This document shows, one piece after another, positions 25,839 to 34,917 of a stretch of DNA of 64,000 bases. The stretch comes from Palsa-948 sp964481195. Its GTDB lineage: Bacteria > Bacteroidota > Bacteroidia > Palsa-948. The notes under the pieces were generated by a model. The model saw only the letters and a list, made by a program, of their open reading frames with translations. It did not search any database and was not told the origin of the DNA. Location of the stretch: NCBI GenBank assembly GCA_964481195.1, contig CAYZTB010000007.1:22892-86891 (forward strand), written 5' to 3'. Numbering within the stretch: the stretch's first letter is position 1; every line of letters starts with the position of its first letter. The position numbers and the translations under genes are program-made.

Positions 25839-28800
25839 TTATTTTACTGATACAGGAATTGAAGCAGTTGTAACATTCCCCAATTCATCACTCACATATA
25901 AATAAAGCCGGTAGTCGGATTTGTTTACCGGTATTGTTACTATTACTGAACTGCCATCCACATTATTATATTCAATATTTTTAATACGTGCGAGATAATC
26001 ATCTTTGTGCAAATGCCATTCGTAATTAAGGTTTTCTTTTTTAATTGAAGAAGAAGCAGAGAATGTATATTCTTTTCCAGGCAATAGTATTGCTGGCCCT
26101 AGTACAGAAAATTGTGGAAGAGATTCTGATTCTTGTTTTGTCCAGAGTTCTTTGAGTGCGTAATAACTTGGTTTTACTCTTCCTTTATAGTCTGTTAATC
26201 CAAACCAAGTGCTACTGCCTTCCATTCGGTCATGCCAGCAATAAGCAAACCCGCCAATATTGAATCCTTTGTAAGCAATTACATAATTACTCCATTGTTT
26301 TTTGTACCATTCCGCTTTTTCGTTTTCACTGTCTTCTATTATCAATTCATTTAAGATCCTGTTATATTTTGAATTCCAATATCCTTTTGGTCCGAACTCA
26401 GAAATTAAATACGGGCGAAGAGAATCGAACTGGTAAACTATATGATTCAGCTGACTAATTTGCTCCTTGTAATAGGAGTTGATGCCAATTACATCCACCG
26501 AAGGCACACCATCGTGAAATGCAACAAGTTCACCCGGCAATTGATACTCTTCGTGTTCCATGCAGCTGAATACAGGATGATTGGGATCTAATTTATGTAT
26601 GCGCTGGGCAAGCAGCTCTATCATTTTCACATACTGTTCTCTTACTTTGGTAAGATAAGGTTTTGAATAGTTGTGTTTCAATAATCCCCATGTTTCATTT
26701 CCCAATGACCATGCTATAACTGAGGGGTAATTTTTATATTTTAATACATTTTCTTCCACATTCTTAATATATTCTTTCACTTTAATAGTGTCTCTATAAT
26801 AATCAATTTCAGGATCGAACCAAAAACCAAATACCACCTTAAGTCCATATTCATTCGCAATGTTCAATATGTTTTTGTCATAGATACCGAAATCATACCT
26901 CCGGATAGTATTCGCACCCATCTCTTTGATGTGTTTAAAATCCTTTTCAACTTGTCTGCGTGTAAGGGGCATATTGCCATCTCTCCAATCCTGTTCCGTA
27001 TTATAGGATACACCGCGTATGTAATAGGGCTTTCCATTTACCAACAGTGAAAAATTTTCGGAATTGCCTTTCACGAAAACCGATTTGTATGATTTATTTT
27101 GGGATACAATGTCGTTGAAATTATTTTTGATTAACGGCTTATTCGAAAAAGGCACTTTTTTAAAATCAGACTCTAATTCGGCAAGAATAGTTTTTCCATT
27201 AATAGAAAAATCAGCAAAGTATACGGAAGAATCAGTAAGGGTAATTTTCTTTTGGTCATTATAAATTACCGCAGCCTTTATTTCATTATATTTTTTTTGA
27301 ATGTCAGAAAAAGCATTTTTCATCCACAAAGATTGATTAACTCCTGTAGCAGTTCCAAGTTCAGTAATCACCACCGGCTTTTGAAAAATACCCATGCTGT
27401 TTCTGTAAGTCGAATACAATTCGGAAAAAGAATACCAGTCATGGTCATTTAAGTTCTCTCCATAATTTAGGCAGCTCACTCCAATCCAATCTACAAATTT
27501 TGTTCCTGGATAAAAATTAATAGAAGAAGAGTTTTCTGGACACCATACCCATGTTAAATTGGAAACACCAAGTTCATTAAAGAATGTGTATAAATACTGC
27601 CATGCTTTTATAAATTCTTTTGATGAATAGTTTTCTGAATATGATAAAGGTTTTTGATTGCTGTCAAATCCGGGAGAGAAGCTTATAAATACAGGCTCGC
27701 GATAACTGCGAAACTTTACAGCGTATTGTTTTAAGTAATCATCGTATTCTTTATTGCTTATTGCTTTGCACATTTTATTTTTTTCAGAATTACTTTTTAA
27801 ATCTGGGCTCCATGCAATCATTGGAATTGCTCCGTGCCCAAGAATCATGTTCATTAATTTTCCTGAAGCACTATCATCTTTTGTGTCCCATTTATTTTTA
27901 ATTGAAATTATTTCGAAGTTATTGTTGATGGACTTTTCTATGTTCTCAATTTCTTTTAAATCAATTTCTTTTTCTGAAATTGCAATTCCAGAATAGAAAC
28001 CTCCTAATTCTTTTTCTTTAGTGATTCCTAAATGATTTGTATCATTTTCAACATTACTATAACTTACGAAAAGCACTGCCATAGAAATGATAAGAGCAAT
28101 CGGTCCGCTTCTTAGCATTCCATATAGAGCATGCGTTGTTTTTAATGAAACTGTTCTTACTGGCACGACAACAAGGTTTAGTGCTGGCATACTATTAATT
28201 ATTTTTCTTGCGAATAATAAAAACTTCTGCTGGCTTACCAATACAATAACTCCAAGCATGGAAATATTAATTGCGGCATAAAATGCCATCGCTAAACTGT
28301 AAGGTGTCCAGTCAATGGATAAGCCATAAATAATTATTACCACACTTATCAAAATCACTAACATATTTGGAATACTGAGCTTCCAATAATTTTCATGTTC
28401 CTCTTCTTTTGGTGTAGGAATGTATGGGACTTGTATATTGAAAATTGCATAGATAAAACCCACTAAAAATATCCACCATGTAGCGGTGCGTAGTATCCCT
28501 CCCGCAAAATGAAATCCCCTTTCTTGTTTTTCCAAAAGCCAGCGCTGTGAAAATAACCGTATAACGATTGACAATCCGCATAATGGTAAAAAATAAAATG
28601 CAAATTGTTGTAAATTAATTGCCCATGGGATTTGCGCTAAGCCAAGCGCAAGCATTGGAATTAGGATGTCAATAAATGTAATAATTCCGAATAAAAAGAA
28701 TATCGGCATTGAAAAATGTTGAATTTTTTGCCTCCAGGTAAATTTTTTAAACAATGATGGATACGTTCTGAACAATAATTCAAAACATCCTCGCGACCAT

Positions 28801-29717
28801 TTCAACTGCTGTTTGTAATAAGCAGATAAAGTTGCAGGCGCAAGACCTCTCGTGAGAATTTCCGGAACATAAAGAGGTTTCCATCCTTTCGCCTGCAATT
28901 GCATGGCGGTGTGCATATCTTCGGCAAGTCCAGGCGCGTGCCCTCCTATGGAATCAAGCGCTTTTCTTCTAAAAGTACAATTTGCACCTATCGCTTGAGC
29001 TGTGCCGTAACTGTTCATGCACATCATCATAGGTCCGTAAAAATGATATGATTGCTCGGCAGCACCGCGGGCAATAAAACTTTCAGATTGATTTTTGTAT
29101 GCCTGCACGCATTGCACATATCCAACTTTTGTATCTTCAAAATAAGGAATTACACGATCTAAAAATTCAGGAATGGGTTCGTGGTCAGGATCAAGAATTA
29201 CACATAGGTCGCCTGTTGCCTGCCGCAACGCGTTATTAATATTCCCCGCCTTGGCGTCTTTTTTTTCTATGCGCGTTACGTGGATTATTCCTATTTCTTC
29301 ACACGCTTTTTTTAATACTGGATCATTTCTTTCATCGCATAAATAATTTATATGCGGATATTTTATTGCCGCCATTGCTTTTAGTGTGCGGATAATCATT
29401 TCGCGTGGTTCGCCAGGACAGGAAGTAGTCAATATATCAACCGTAAATTTTGTTTTTAATACAGGGACTGTAGGAACGCTCACGCTCCAGTAATGATACC
29501 ATTCATGAAGCATTTTTAATAATTTGAAAAACAAAGCACAAGTGAGCAGCCAGTAAATTGGTCCGTAGCCGACATGTATGGGATCAATGAACCACAACAC
29601 AAAAAATATCATGCATACTAATCCGCAGCCAATTAAGATGCGTATCGTCCACACATCTATTTTCTTAGGAGAATTTACTTTAACAATTGGAAAAGAAGAT
29701 TTGTAGCTGCCTGTCAT
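25839..29717 (-). CDS. GT2 polysaccharide synthase fused to GH26-like and GH2-like domains
   Basis: 1292 residues. Residues about 15-60: two membrane helices. About 70-320: processive GT2 domain with SCPGEPREMIIRTLKAM, DAKAGN, DPDHE (DxD), LAEDMHTA (ED) and QQLKWSRG in place of QxxRW. About 330-560: roughly six more helices. About 570-850: GH26-like domain in which the acid/base glutamate region has become VFISFSPGF, while the nucleophile region VVITELG remains. About 880-1200: GH2-like barrel with both glutamates (WSLGNETW, LISEFGPKGYW). Then an Ig-like end. So a beta-glycan synthase carries its own periplasmic modifying domains, reminiscent of NdvB (GT2 plus GH17). Family II promoter upstream. 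Confidence 0.88.
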   Translation of the reverse strand: MTGSYKSSFPIVKVNSPKKIDVWTIRILIGCGLVCMIFFVLWFIDPIHVGYGPIYWLLTCALFFKLLKMLHEWYHYWSVSVPTVPVLKTKFTVDILTTSCPGEPREMIIRTLKAMAAIKYPHINYLCDERNDPVLKKACEEIGIIHVTRIEKKDAKAGNINNALRQATGDLCVILDPDHEPIPEFLDRVIPYFEDTKVGYVQCVQAYKNQSESFIARGAAEQSYHFYGPMMMCMNSYGTAQAIGANCTFRRKALDSIGGHAPGLAEDMHTAMQLQAKGWKPLYVPEILTRGLAPATLSAYYKQQLKWSRGCFELLFRTYPSLFKKFTWRQKIQHFSMPIFFLFGIITFIDILIPMLALGLAQIPWAINLQQFAFYFLPLCGLSIVIRLFSQRWLLEKQERGFHFAGGILRTATWWIFLVGFIYAIFNIQVPYIPTPKEEEHENYWKLSIPNMLVILISVVIIIYGLSIDWTPYSLAMAFYAAINISMLGVIVLVSQQKFLLFARKIINSMPALNLVVVPVRTVSLKTTHALYGMLRSGPIALIISMAVLFVSYSNVENDTNHLGITKEKELGGFYSGIAISEKEIDLKEIENIEKSINNNFEIISIKNKWDTKDDSASGKLMNMILGHGAIPMIAWSPDLKSNSEKNKMCKAISNKEYDDYLKQYAVKFRSYREPVFISFSPGFDSNQKPLSYSENYSSKEFIKAWQYLYTFFNELGVSNLTWVWCPENSSSINFYPGTKFVDWIGVSCLNYGENLNDHDWYSFSELYSTYRNSMGIFQKPVVITELGTATGVNQSLWMKNAFSDIQKKYNEIKAAVIYNDQKKITLTDSSVYFADFSINGKTILAELESDFKKVPFSNKPLIKNNFNDIVSQNKSYKSVFVKGNSENFSLLVNGKPYYIRGVSYNTEQDWRDGNMPLTRRQVEKDFKHIKEMGANTIRRYDFGIYDKNILNIANEYGLKVVFGFWFDPEIDYYRDTIKVKEYIKNVEENVLKYKNYPSVIAWSLGNETWGLLKHNYSKPYLTKVREQYVKMIELLAQRIHKLDPNHPVFSCMEHEEYQLPGELVAFHDGVPSVDVIGINSYYKEQISQLNHIVYQFDSLRPYLISEFGPKGYWNSKYNRILNELIIEDSENEKAEWYKKQWSNYVIAYKGFNIGGFAYCWHDRMEGSSTWFGLTDYKGRVKPSYYALKELWTKQESESLPQFSVLGPAILLPGKEYTFSASSSIKKENLNYEWHLHKDDYLARIKNIEYNNVDGSSVIVTIPVNKSDYRLYLYVSDELGNVTTASIPVSVK

Positions 29718-30191
29718 CTTTAGTTATTAGCAAAAATATTTTTACAACCAAAAATACAAAGCACTCTTTCTTAAGTCAACAACATTCGTTAAAGGGGAAT
29801 AACTAATTGCTGAAAGCGGATATTTGCAGACTGATTTGTTACGAAATGGTAGATGAAAGGGTAAAAAGATGAAACGATTTTTCATTCGGAGCATGCCCCG
29901 ATTCACTTCAGTACGTGAGCGTAAAAATTATATTCTGAGGAACTACTATTTTAAATCAGGAATAACATACTTGTTTATTTTGATAGGTCATTAATGGATG
30001 ACAATCTGATGACTTCTGACAAACAGCGCTTTTTGATAAGTAGAAAAATTGATTCAGAAGAAGTATCTAATGCTCGTACTGTTGTGTAAGTACAGGGGAT
30101 GTTTCGAGAAAAACTTATCACGCCAATCAATAGTCTCCGTAAATTGATTTCAGTTCACGGTCAGTAAAATTAATGGTGCATGACCGGAAGC
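29718..30191. other. Intergenic region
   Basis: Holds the family II promoter of the GT2 fusion gene (29749-29811). From 29820 to 30191 I see no gene, repeat or terminator that I can support; only open frames of about 30 codons. Confidence 0.5.
29749..29811 (-). promoter_or_regulatory. Family II promoter upstream of the GT2 fusion gene
   Basis: Minus strand: AGCAATT (29811-29805), 14 bp, AACGAA (29790-29785), 28 bp, TATTTTTG (29756-29749). Full -7 consensus; the box ends 31 bp before the start codon. Confidence 0.65.
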
Positions 30192-30470
30192 TCAATGTTT
30201 GCCTGCACCTTCCATTTTTTTAAGCACATCATTCCAGTTACTCACCCTGGTCCACTTATGAGGGCGCAAAGCGGAAGCCGGATCAGTCCGCTTAGGATCT
30301 GGGTTTTCCGGCTCATCGATCCGAGTTGGATCAATTTTGCTGGGTTCGTTCACGCCTGGCCTTGTTTTAAGAGGATCAGAATCCCGATCTGGTTTTGCAG
30401 GCAAATGCTTTTCCGGATTGTAAGGTTGATTTTTATTATCACCATTATTTTTTTTTGGTTCAATTTCCAT
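30192..30470 (-). CDS. Small proline-rich disordered protein
   Basis: 92 residues, ATG start. Composition is dominated by proline, aspartate, lysine and asparagine: NQPYNPEKHLPAKPDRDSDP, PGVNEPSKIDPTRIDEPENP. The last 25 residues (HKWTRVSNWNDVLKKMEGAG) look more ordered. Proteins with a similar PEKHLPxKPDR and IDPTRIDEPE pattern are common unannotated Bacteroidota proteins. No signal peptide. It lies 21 bp after the CotH-family gene and is probably cotranscribed from its family II promoter. Confidence 0.65.
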   Translation of the reverse strand: MEIEPKKNNGDNKNQPYNPEKHLPAKPDRDSDPLKTRPGVNEPSKIDPTRIDEPENPDPKRTDPASALRPHKWTRVSNWNDVLKKMEGAGKH

Positions 30471-30491
30471 GTTTTTTAGTTTTATGTACGA

Positions 30492-32534
30492 TTATTGAAT
30501 AATTATTTTTCCAGACTCCGTATGACCATTGTTGCTTAACTGGTAGAAATAAATCCCTTTTGGCTGTGAGGACAAATCAACAAGTAATGACTCATGGTTG
30601 ATTGAGGATATAAATACCGTTTTTCCAAGCACATTGCAAAAGTTTATAGTTGAGGAGTTGCCAGTACCCGTAATCCATTTAATATTAAATATTCCAGTGC
30701 TTGGGTTTGGATAAATAACAATAGCTTTTTCATGATTATTTTCTTCTACCCCTATGATAGGACAATGACCCGTTATTGCCCAGTCCATCCAACCTGCACG
30801 GCTTGCGATCCAAGTCTTTAGGTCTGTTACTTCAGTCTGATAATTTGCACCGGATTGATTTTGAGGATTAGGATTAATAAACGCTCCCAGGATCGGCCAT
30901 TGAATAAAGTTTCGCTGCTGTGATTCACTTAGCGCAAAAGCGGAAGAATCAACATAGGCATACACACTCGCATCACTTAAAACTCCCTTGCGTAGTTCAG
31001 TCCATCTACAATAAAGACTATTAACGAAACTACTGTCTTGCATAAACCGACTCCACCATATTGGTGTTGGATGTGTTGTGTCTGTTAGCTGATATTCCCA
31101 TCCGGTTGGGTCAAATGAATTGCTGTAATTGCAATTATGCCAGGCAATATCATAATCCCACACTGGTCCTATATGCAGTTTGCCTCCTTTGCTGATATTG
31201 TTTTTATATAGATACGTGCTGAGCCGGTAAGCATCAACATTTTTACTCAACTCATTAAGGATAAAAAAATCTATGAATGAAGGAACGGCAATATATTTCT
31301 GATATCCAATCCATGGATTGGCAAAATAAGGAGCAGCCATAGCTGTTTCGAAGCTGTCTACAAATGCTTTTATATAATTTTTCTGCGGTGCTGTGATAGA
31401 GTCTGGTTTCGGATAAACGTACTGATAATAAAAATGAACGTTGTTAGTAGCATCTCCGGGCAGGAGGGAATACCATCCGGGCTCGTCTGTTCTGTCAATT
31501 TTAATGATGTATCCACCTGTAAGGGCAGTGCCAGAGTTTTCAAGCGGTGTGAGCTTTGCAATATCTATCCTGCTTGAATCGCGTTTGAGCTTTTCCATCA
31601 GGGAATACACGCCCTGGTATTCATTGTTAATCACAACTTCTACTGTTTTGTTGCGTGCAGAATAATGCCCCATCTTTCTGGAAAAATCGTAGGTCATCGG
31701 CACTCTGATAAGGCTTTTATCTTGATACATAGCTAAGAGAATCCAATCGCTTTCAGCAGGCATGCCAAGCAGCGAAACAGCCATATCATTACCGCCAGCA
31801 TCACATGTTTCCACCTTATAAGGTTTTTTTTCAAATTTCTTAGAGCTGTTTCCCCGAAAGTTAATATTCGCTTTTCCGTTGTAATTATTCAAAGGATCAG
31901 TCAGATAGTTTCTTACTCCTGTGCCGTTATAAATTATCCCCATGCTTACCAGTGTTTGAAAATCACCAAGAGTTTGGCTGTTCGTATTGATCACAACTAT
32001 TGGAAGATCGGAAGAAGAAAATGGTAAAGGTGGAACAGGTGTGTTGCTGAACTTAATGCTCCAGCTAATGAGGCTGCCCGCATTAACAAATGCGAGATAG
32101 TCTTTTACGATTAGCGTCCACGTGCCGTTAGCTGCTTGTCCATTATTGAACCGCCCCAAAAAACCAATCGACCTGAAGTTCCCGGAAAAGGGAGCTGTTG
32201 CAAGTGTGACAGATCCGCTGGTATTGTTAAAACAGGTGTTGGTATAATTTGCTCCGCTAGAACTGCTACCTTCTGCAAGTTGTACGACCATTCCTCCGGG
32301 CGATTGTAGATATACCTGTAGTTCTTCAACAGCTGGATGAGTGATATCAATGCACACTTTTTCTATTCCAAGAGTTGTGTTGAGTTGTGACTGGCTTAAT
32401 CCAGATACAGAAACAGAGAAGTATGTCTCTGTACCCGTATTTAATATTGCTCCTCCTGGTCCGTTAAATACCTGTGATCGGGCATGAAAAGAAAGTAAAT
32501 AAAAGATAATTATAGTAAATTTTTTTATATGCAT
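30492..32534 (-). CDS. CotH-family T9SS surface protein with P-domain
   Basis: 680 residues. Signal peptide (ending near ARSQ). An N-terminal proprotein-convertase P-domain-like module (about 45-165: VCIDITHPAVEELQVYLQSP, FLGRFNNGQAANGTWTLIV) is followed by a CotH kinase domain (about 175-560) with FRGNSSKKFEKKPYKVE, GMPAESDWILLAMYQDKSLI, the catalytic-type WDYD, and EWPILG-like helices. A T9SS sorting domain ends it (VIYPNPSTGIFNIKW to SGKIIIQ). CotH of Bacillus is a protein kinase of spore-coat proteins; the role of secreted Bacteroidota versions is unknown. A family II promoter lies upstream. Confidence 0.88.
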   Translation of the reverse strand: MHIKKFTIIIFYLLSFHARSQVFNGPGGAILNTGTETYFSVSVSGLSQSQLNTTLGIEKVCIDITHPAVEELQVYLQSPGGMVVQLAEGSSSSGANYTNTCFNNTSGSVTLATAPFSGNFRSIGFLGRFNNGQAANGTWTLIVKDYLAFVNAGSLISWSIKFSNTPVPPLPFSSSDLPIVVINTNSQTLGDFQTLVSMGIIYNGTGVRNYLTDPLNNYNGKANINFRGNSSKKFEKKPYKVETCDAGGNDMAVSLLGMPAESDWILLAMYQDKSLIRVPMTYDFSRKMGHYSARNKTVEVVINNEYQGVYSLMEKLKRDSSRIDIAKLTPLENSGTALTGGYIIKIDRTDEPGWYSLLPGDATNNVHFYYQYVYPKPDSITAPQKNYIKAFVDSFETAMAAPYFANPWIGYQKYIAVPSFIDFFILNELSKNVDAYRLSTYLYKNNISKGGKLHIGPVWDYDIAWHNCNYSNSFDPTGWEYQLTDTTHPTPIWWSRFMQDSSFVNSLYCRWTELRKGVLSDASVYAYVDSSAFALSESQQRNFIQWPILGAFINPNPQNQSGANYQTEVTDLKTWIASRAGWMDWAITGHCPIIGVEENNHEKAIVIYPNPSTGIFNIKWITGTGNSSTINFCNVLGKTVFISSINHESLLVDLSSQPKGIYFYQLSNNGHTESGKIIIQ

Positions 32535-32885
32535 AGTGTCTTGGCGTGATTATAGATCTTGTTCACAGAGTAAAAGTATTTTAATATGACCCAGTATGTT
32601 CGATTTTTCGTTGAAACAGGCTAATAGATAGCCAACAAATGGTTTAGGTCTGTTGATAATACAATATCTATATGCTAATGTTTTAGTACATGAGGCATGT
32701 ATTAAGTGAGATAACAGGGTTAAAACGAATTGCCAATAAATGTTAAATGCAACAACCCTGCAAGCATCGATACGTATCCTAAGTAAACAAGAAATCGATT
32801 GCGAGATGCGCAAAGCCTACAGCCTTGGTGAGTGAAAGTAGAATCAACGTTTTTTGTACGTCTAATTATTACTAAACTTTTTATT
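32535..32885. other. Divergent promoter region
   Basis: Holds the family II promoter of the CotH-family gene. A 7-bp inverted repeat CAGGGTT...AACCCTG lies near 32716-32761 on the side of the divergent hydrolase gene. I found no clear family II site for that gene. Confidence 0.45.
32571..32633 (-). promoter_or_regulatory. Family II promoter upstream of the CotH-family gene
   Basis: Minus strand: GGCTATC (32633-32627), 14 bp, AACGAA (32612-32607), 28 bp, TACTTTTA (32578-32571). The box ends 37 bp before the start codon. Confidence 0.6.
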
Positions 32886-34568
32886 ATGAAAAACATTAAA
32901 ACCATAATTCAAATCAGTCTTTTCTTTTTGGGTTTAACGTCCTCAATGAAAAGCGTAACAGCACAAACTATTTCAAGTCATTTTTTCGGACAAAATGCAT
33001 GGATGCCTGCTGTTGTAGGAACCACTGTGTTAAATGGAAAACTTGATCAGCAATGGGGTTCTATCAAAAAAAGTCATGCCTCCATCATTCGTTACGGAGG
33101 TATTGCAGGTGATAAAGATATGCCCACGAATGAACAATACATCAACATCATTGACTCTATCCGTGCCAACGGTATGGATCCAATCATTCAGGTTCCGTTT
33201 GATAAAAAATATACAGCGCAGCAAGCTGCAAGTATTGTGAACTATATCAATGTTGTTAAGGGAAGGAATATTAAGTATTGGTCCATCGGCAATGAACCGG
33301 ATTTGGTGTATGAGTATACGAGCGCCTCGCAGGTAGCTGCTTATTTCAAACCGTTCGCTTCAGCCATGAAAAACATAGACCCTTCTATTAAGATCATAGG
33401 TCCGGAATGTGCCTGGTTCAATCAAGGAATTATCAACGGACTAACCACTCCCAACGGACCGGATGATATAACAGGGAAAGATGCAGCTGGAAGATATTAC
33501 CTGGATGTTATTTCTTTTCACAGGTATCCTTTTAACGGAACCCAAACACGGGCGCAGGTTATTCCCTGGTTGACTTCTTCAGGTGCTTTACAGGATAATA
33601 TAATTTATCTCAATGGAAGAGTATCTGCTTGTAACAGCGCTCACGGGAGAACAGGAACGGCCACACTTAAAACAGCGGTTACTGAAGCAAATATTAATTA
33701 CCAGAATCCTAGTTCTGATAATTTACAAGGTGTAGGTGCCAATAGTTTTCTAGGCGGACAATTCATAGCAGAGATGTTGGGCATCGGAATGATTAATGGA
33801 CTTGATTTTATTACCTTTTGGAGTGCTGTGGAAGGAAACGGAATTACTACTAATATCGGATATATTGATCATGCTACAGGAAATAAAAAACCTGCTTATT
33901 ATCATTATCAGATGATGGCAGATAATTTTAAAGGACAGGTGGCTGCTTCTACTACGAACCTGCCGAATGTGAAGTCATTTGGAAGCAAGAACGGAGAACA
34001 TATTGCGGTGTTTATATTGAATGAGGAATTAGCTGGTACGCATAATTTTACTGTGCGGTTAAATACAACTGCAGTGACAGGGACACCCCCGTTGAAAATA
34101 AATGTAAATGCCGGTGTGAATGCTGAATATTCAGGTTCTATTGGGAATCAATCTTCTCTTTTACTTGTATTCGATGCACAGGGAGTTATTCGGAAAACGT
34201 ATGAGTATTCTCTAACAAATCACGCAATGGCTAACCTGGCTCCTACAGAAACACTGTACAATGCTACAGGAGTTGCATCGAACTCAGAGAAGGGAGTATT
34301 TGAAATAAGAAATGTGTACCCGAACCCTGCAACAGATAAATTTACGCTCGTAGTGAATAAAGGCGAAAATGTTGGTACGGAAGAGGAAGTGCAAGTGGAG
34401 CTAATCAATCTTCTTGGACAAGTAGTGTACAGCGAAAAACTTGCTTTCTTAAATGGAAAGGAAGCGATAGGATTAACTCCGGGCATTGCTAACGGGGAGT
34501 ATATCATACGAGTGAAGGAAGGAGAAAAGGACAATTTCCTCGTCAAAAAATTAATAGTGTTGCAATAA
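32886..34568 (+). CDS. T9SS-secreted TIM-barrel glycoside hydrolase
   Basis: 560 residues from ATG 32886; a GTG at 32832 would extend it but the ATG starts a normal signal peptide (MKNIKTIIQISLFFLGLTSS). The barrel spans about 30-410: FGQNAWMPAVVG, IIRYGGIAGDKD, the acid/base region YWSIGNEPDLV, DVISFHRYPFNG and the likely nucleophile AVTEANINY. This is a clan GH-A layout similar to GH44, GH39 or GH79; I cannot fix the family. The C-terminus is a T9SS sorting domain (VYPNPATDKFTLVV to KKLIVLQ). It is divergently transcribed from the CotH-family gene and followed by a strong terminator. Confidence 0.8.
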   Translation: MKNIKTIIQISLFFLGLTSSMKSVTAQTISSHFFGQNAWMPAVVGTTVLNGKLDQQWGSIKKSHASIIRYGGIAGDKDMPTNEQYINIIDSIRANGMDPIIQVPFDKKYTAQQAASIVNYINVVKGRNIKYWSIGNEPDLVYEYTSASQVAAYFKPFASAMKNIDPSIKIIGPECAWFNQGIINGLTTPNGPDDITGKDAAGRYYLDVISFHRYPFNGTQTRAQVIPWLTSSGALQDNIIYLNGRVSACNSAHGRTGTATLKTAVTEANINYQNPSSDNLQGVGANSFLGGQFIAEMLGIGMINGLDFITFWSAVEGNGITTNIGYIDHATGNKKPAYYHYQMMADNFKGQVAASTTNLPNVKSFGSKNGEHIAVFILNEELAGTHNFTVRLNTTAVTGTPPLKINVNAGVNAEYSGSIGNQSSLLLVFDAQGVIRKTYEYSLTNHAMANLAPTETLYNATGVASNSEKGVFEIRNVYPNPATDKFTLVVNKGENVGTEEEVQVELINLLGQVVYSEKLAFLNGKEAIGLTPGIANGEYIIRVKEGEKDNFLVKKLIVLQ

Positions 34569-34685
34569 TCATTTAAACACACATGGATATACCGATGCTA
34601 GATGAGTTTAACGAAATATTTTGATCGGTATATACTGATGCAATCGATCAAAAATCCTTAAAATAGCTTGTCGTCAGTATAAATT

Positions 34686-34728
34686 AAAAACCCCATTGGT
34701 CAGCCGGCCGATGGGGTTTTTATTTTTT
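34686..34728 (+). terminator. Strong rho-independent terminator
   Basis: An 11-bp stem CCCCATTGGTC / GGCCGATGGGG with two G-T pairs and a 4-nt loop (34691-34716) is followed by TTTTTATTTTTT. A run of A before the stem could make it work in both directions. It separates the secreted hydrolase from the GT4 unit. Confidence 0.85.
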
Positions 34729-34794
34729 AAGCTACGGCAAGCATGACCCTCACTTCATGGCCTTTCTGAATCTCAACCTCTATTTTTCGCTCTT

Positions 34795-34857
34795 GGCTAT
34801 TCAATAAGCGCTATCAACGAATAATAAAAATACATGCATGCATGCAGGGTAGCTTTG
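34795..34857 (+). promoter_or_regulatory. Family II promoter upstream of the GT4-GH57 unit
   Basis: GGCTATT (34795-34801), 14 bp, AACGAA (34816-34821), 28 bp, TAGCTTTG (34850-34857). Full -7 consensus; the spacer holds an alternating CATG run. Confidence 0.65.
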
Positions 34858-34917
34858 ATGCAAATAATTATTCAACATATTATCAAAACAAAAACAAACA
34901 ATTATTTTCTCTCATAA

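Larger units (their letters stand above)
34569..34917. other. Intergenic region
   Basis: Holds a 9-bp inverted repeat TATACCGAT...ATCGGTATA (34588-34632), the terminator (34686-34728) and the family II promoter (34795-34857). No gene. Confidence 0.6.

Noticed and set aside
30180..30479. Plus-strand frame antisense to the small proline-rich protein
   Set aside because: The minus-strand frame has the repetitive proline/aspartate pattern seen in Bacteroidota proteins and lies in tandem with the CotH gene; the plus-strand frame is its shadow.
32716..32761. AACGAA and a 7-bp inverted repeat upstream of the secreted hydrolase gene, considered as a tenth family II promoter
   Set aside because: There is an AACGAA but no GGCTATC-like box 21 bp before it and no TAnnTTTG 28-29 bp after it, so the geometry fails.
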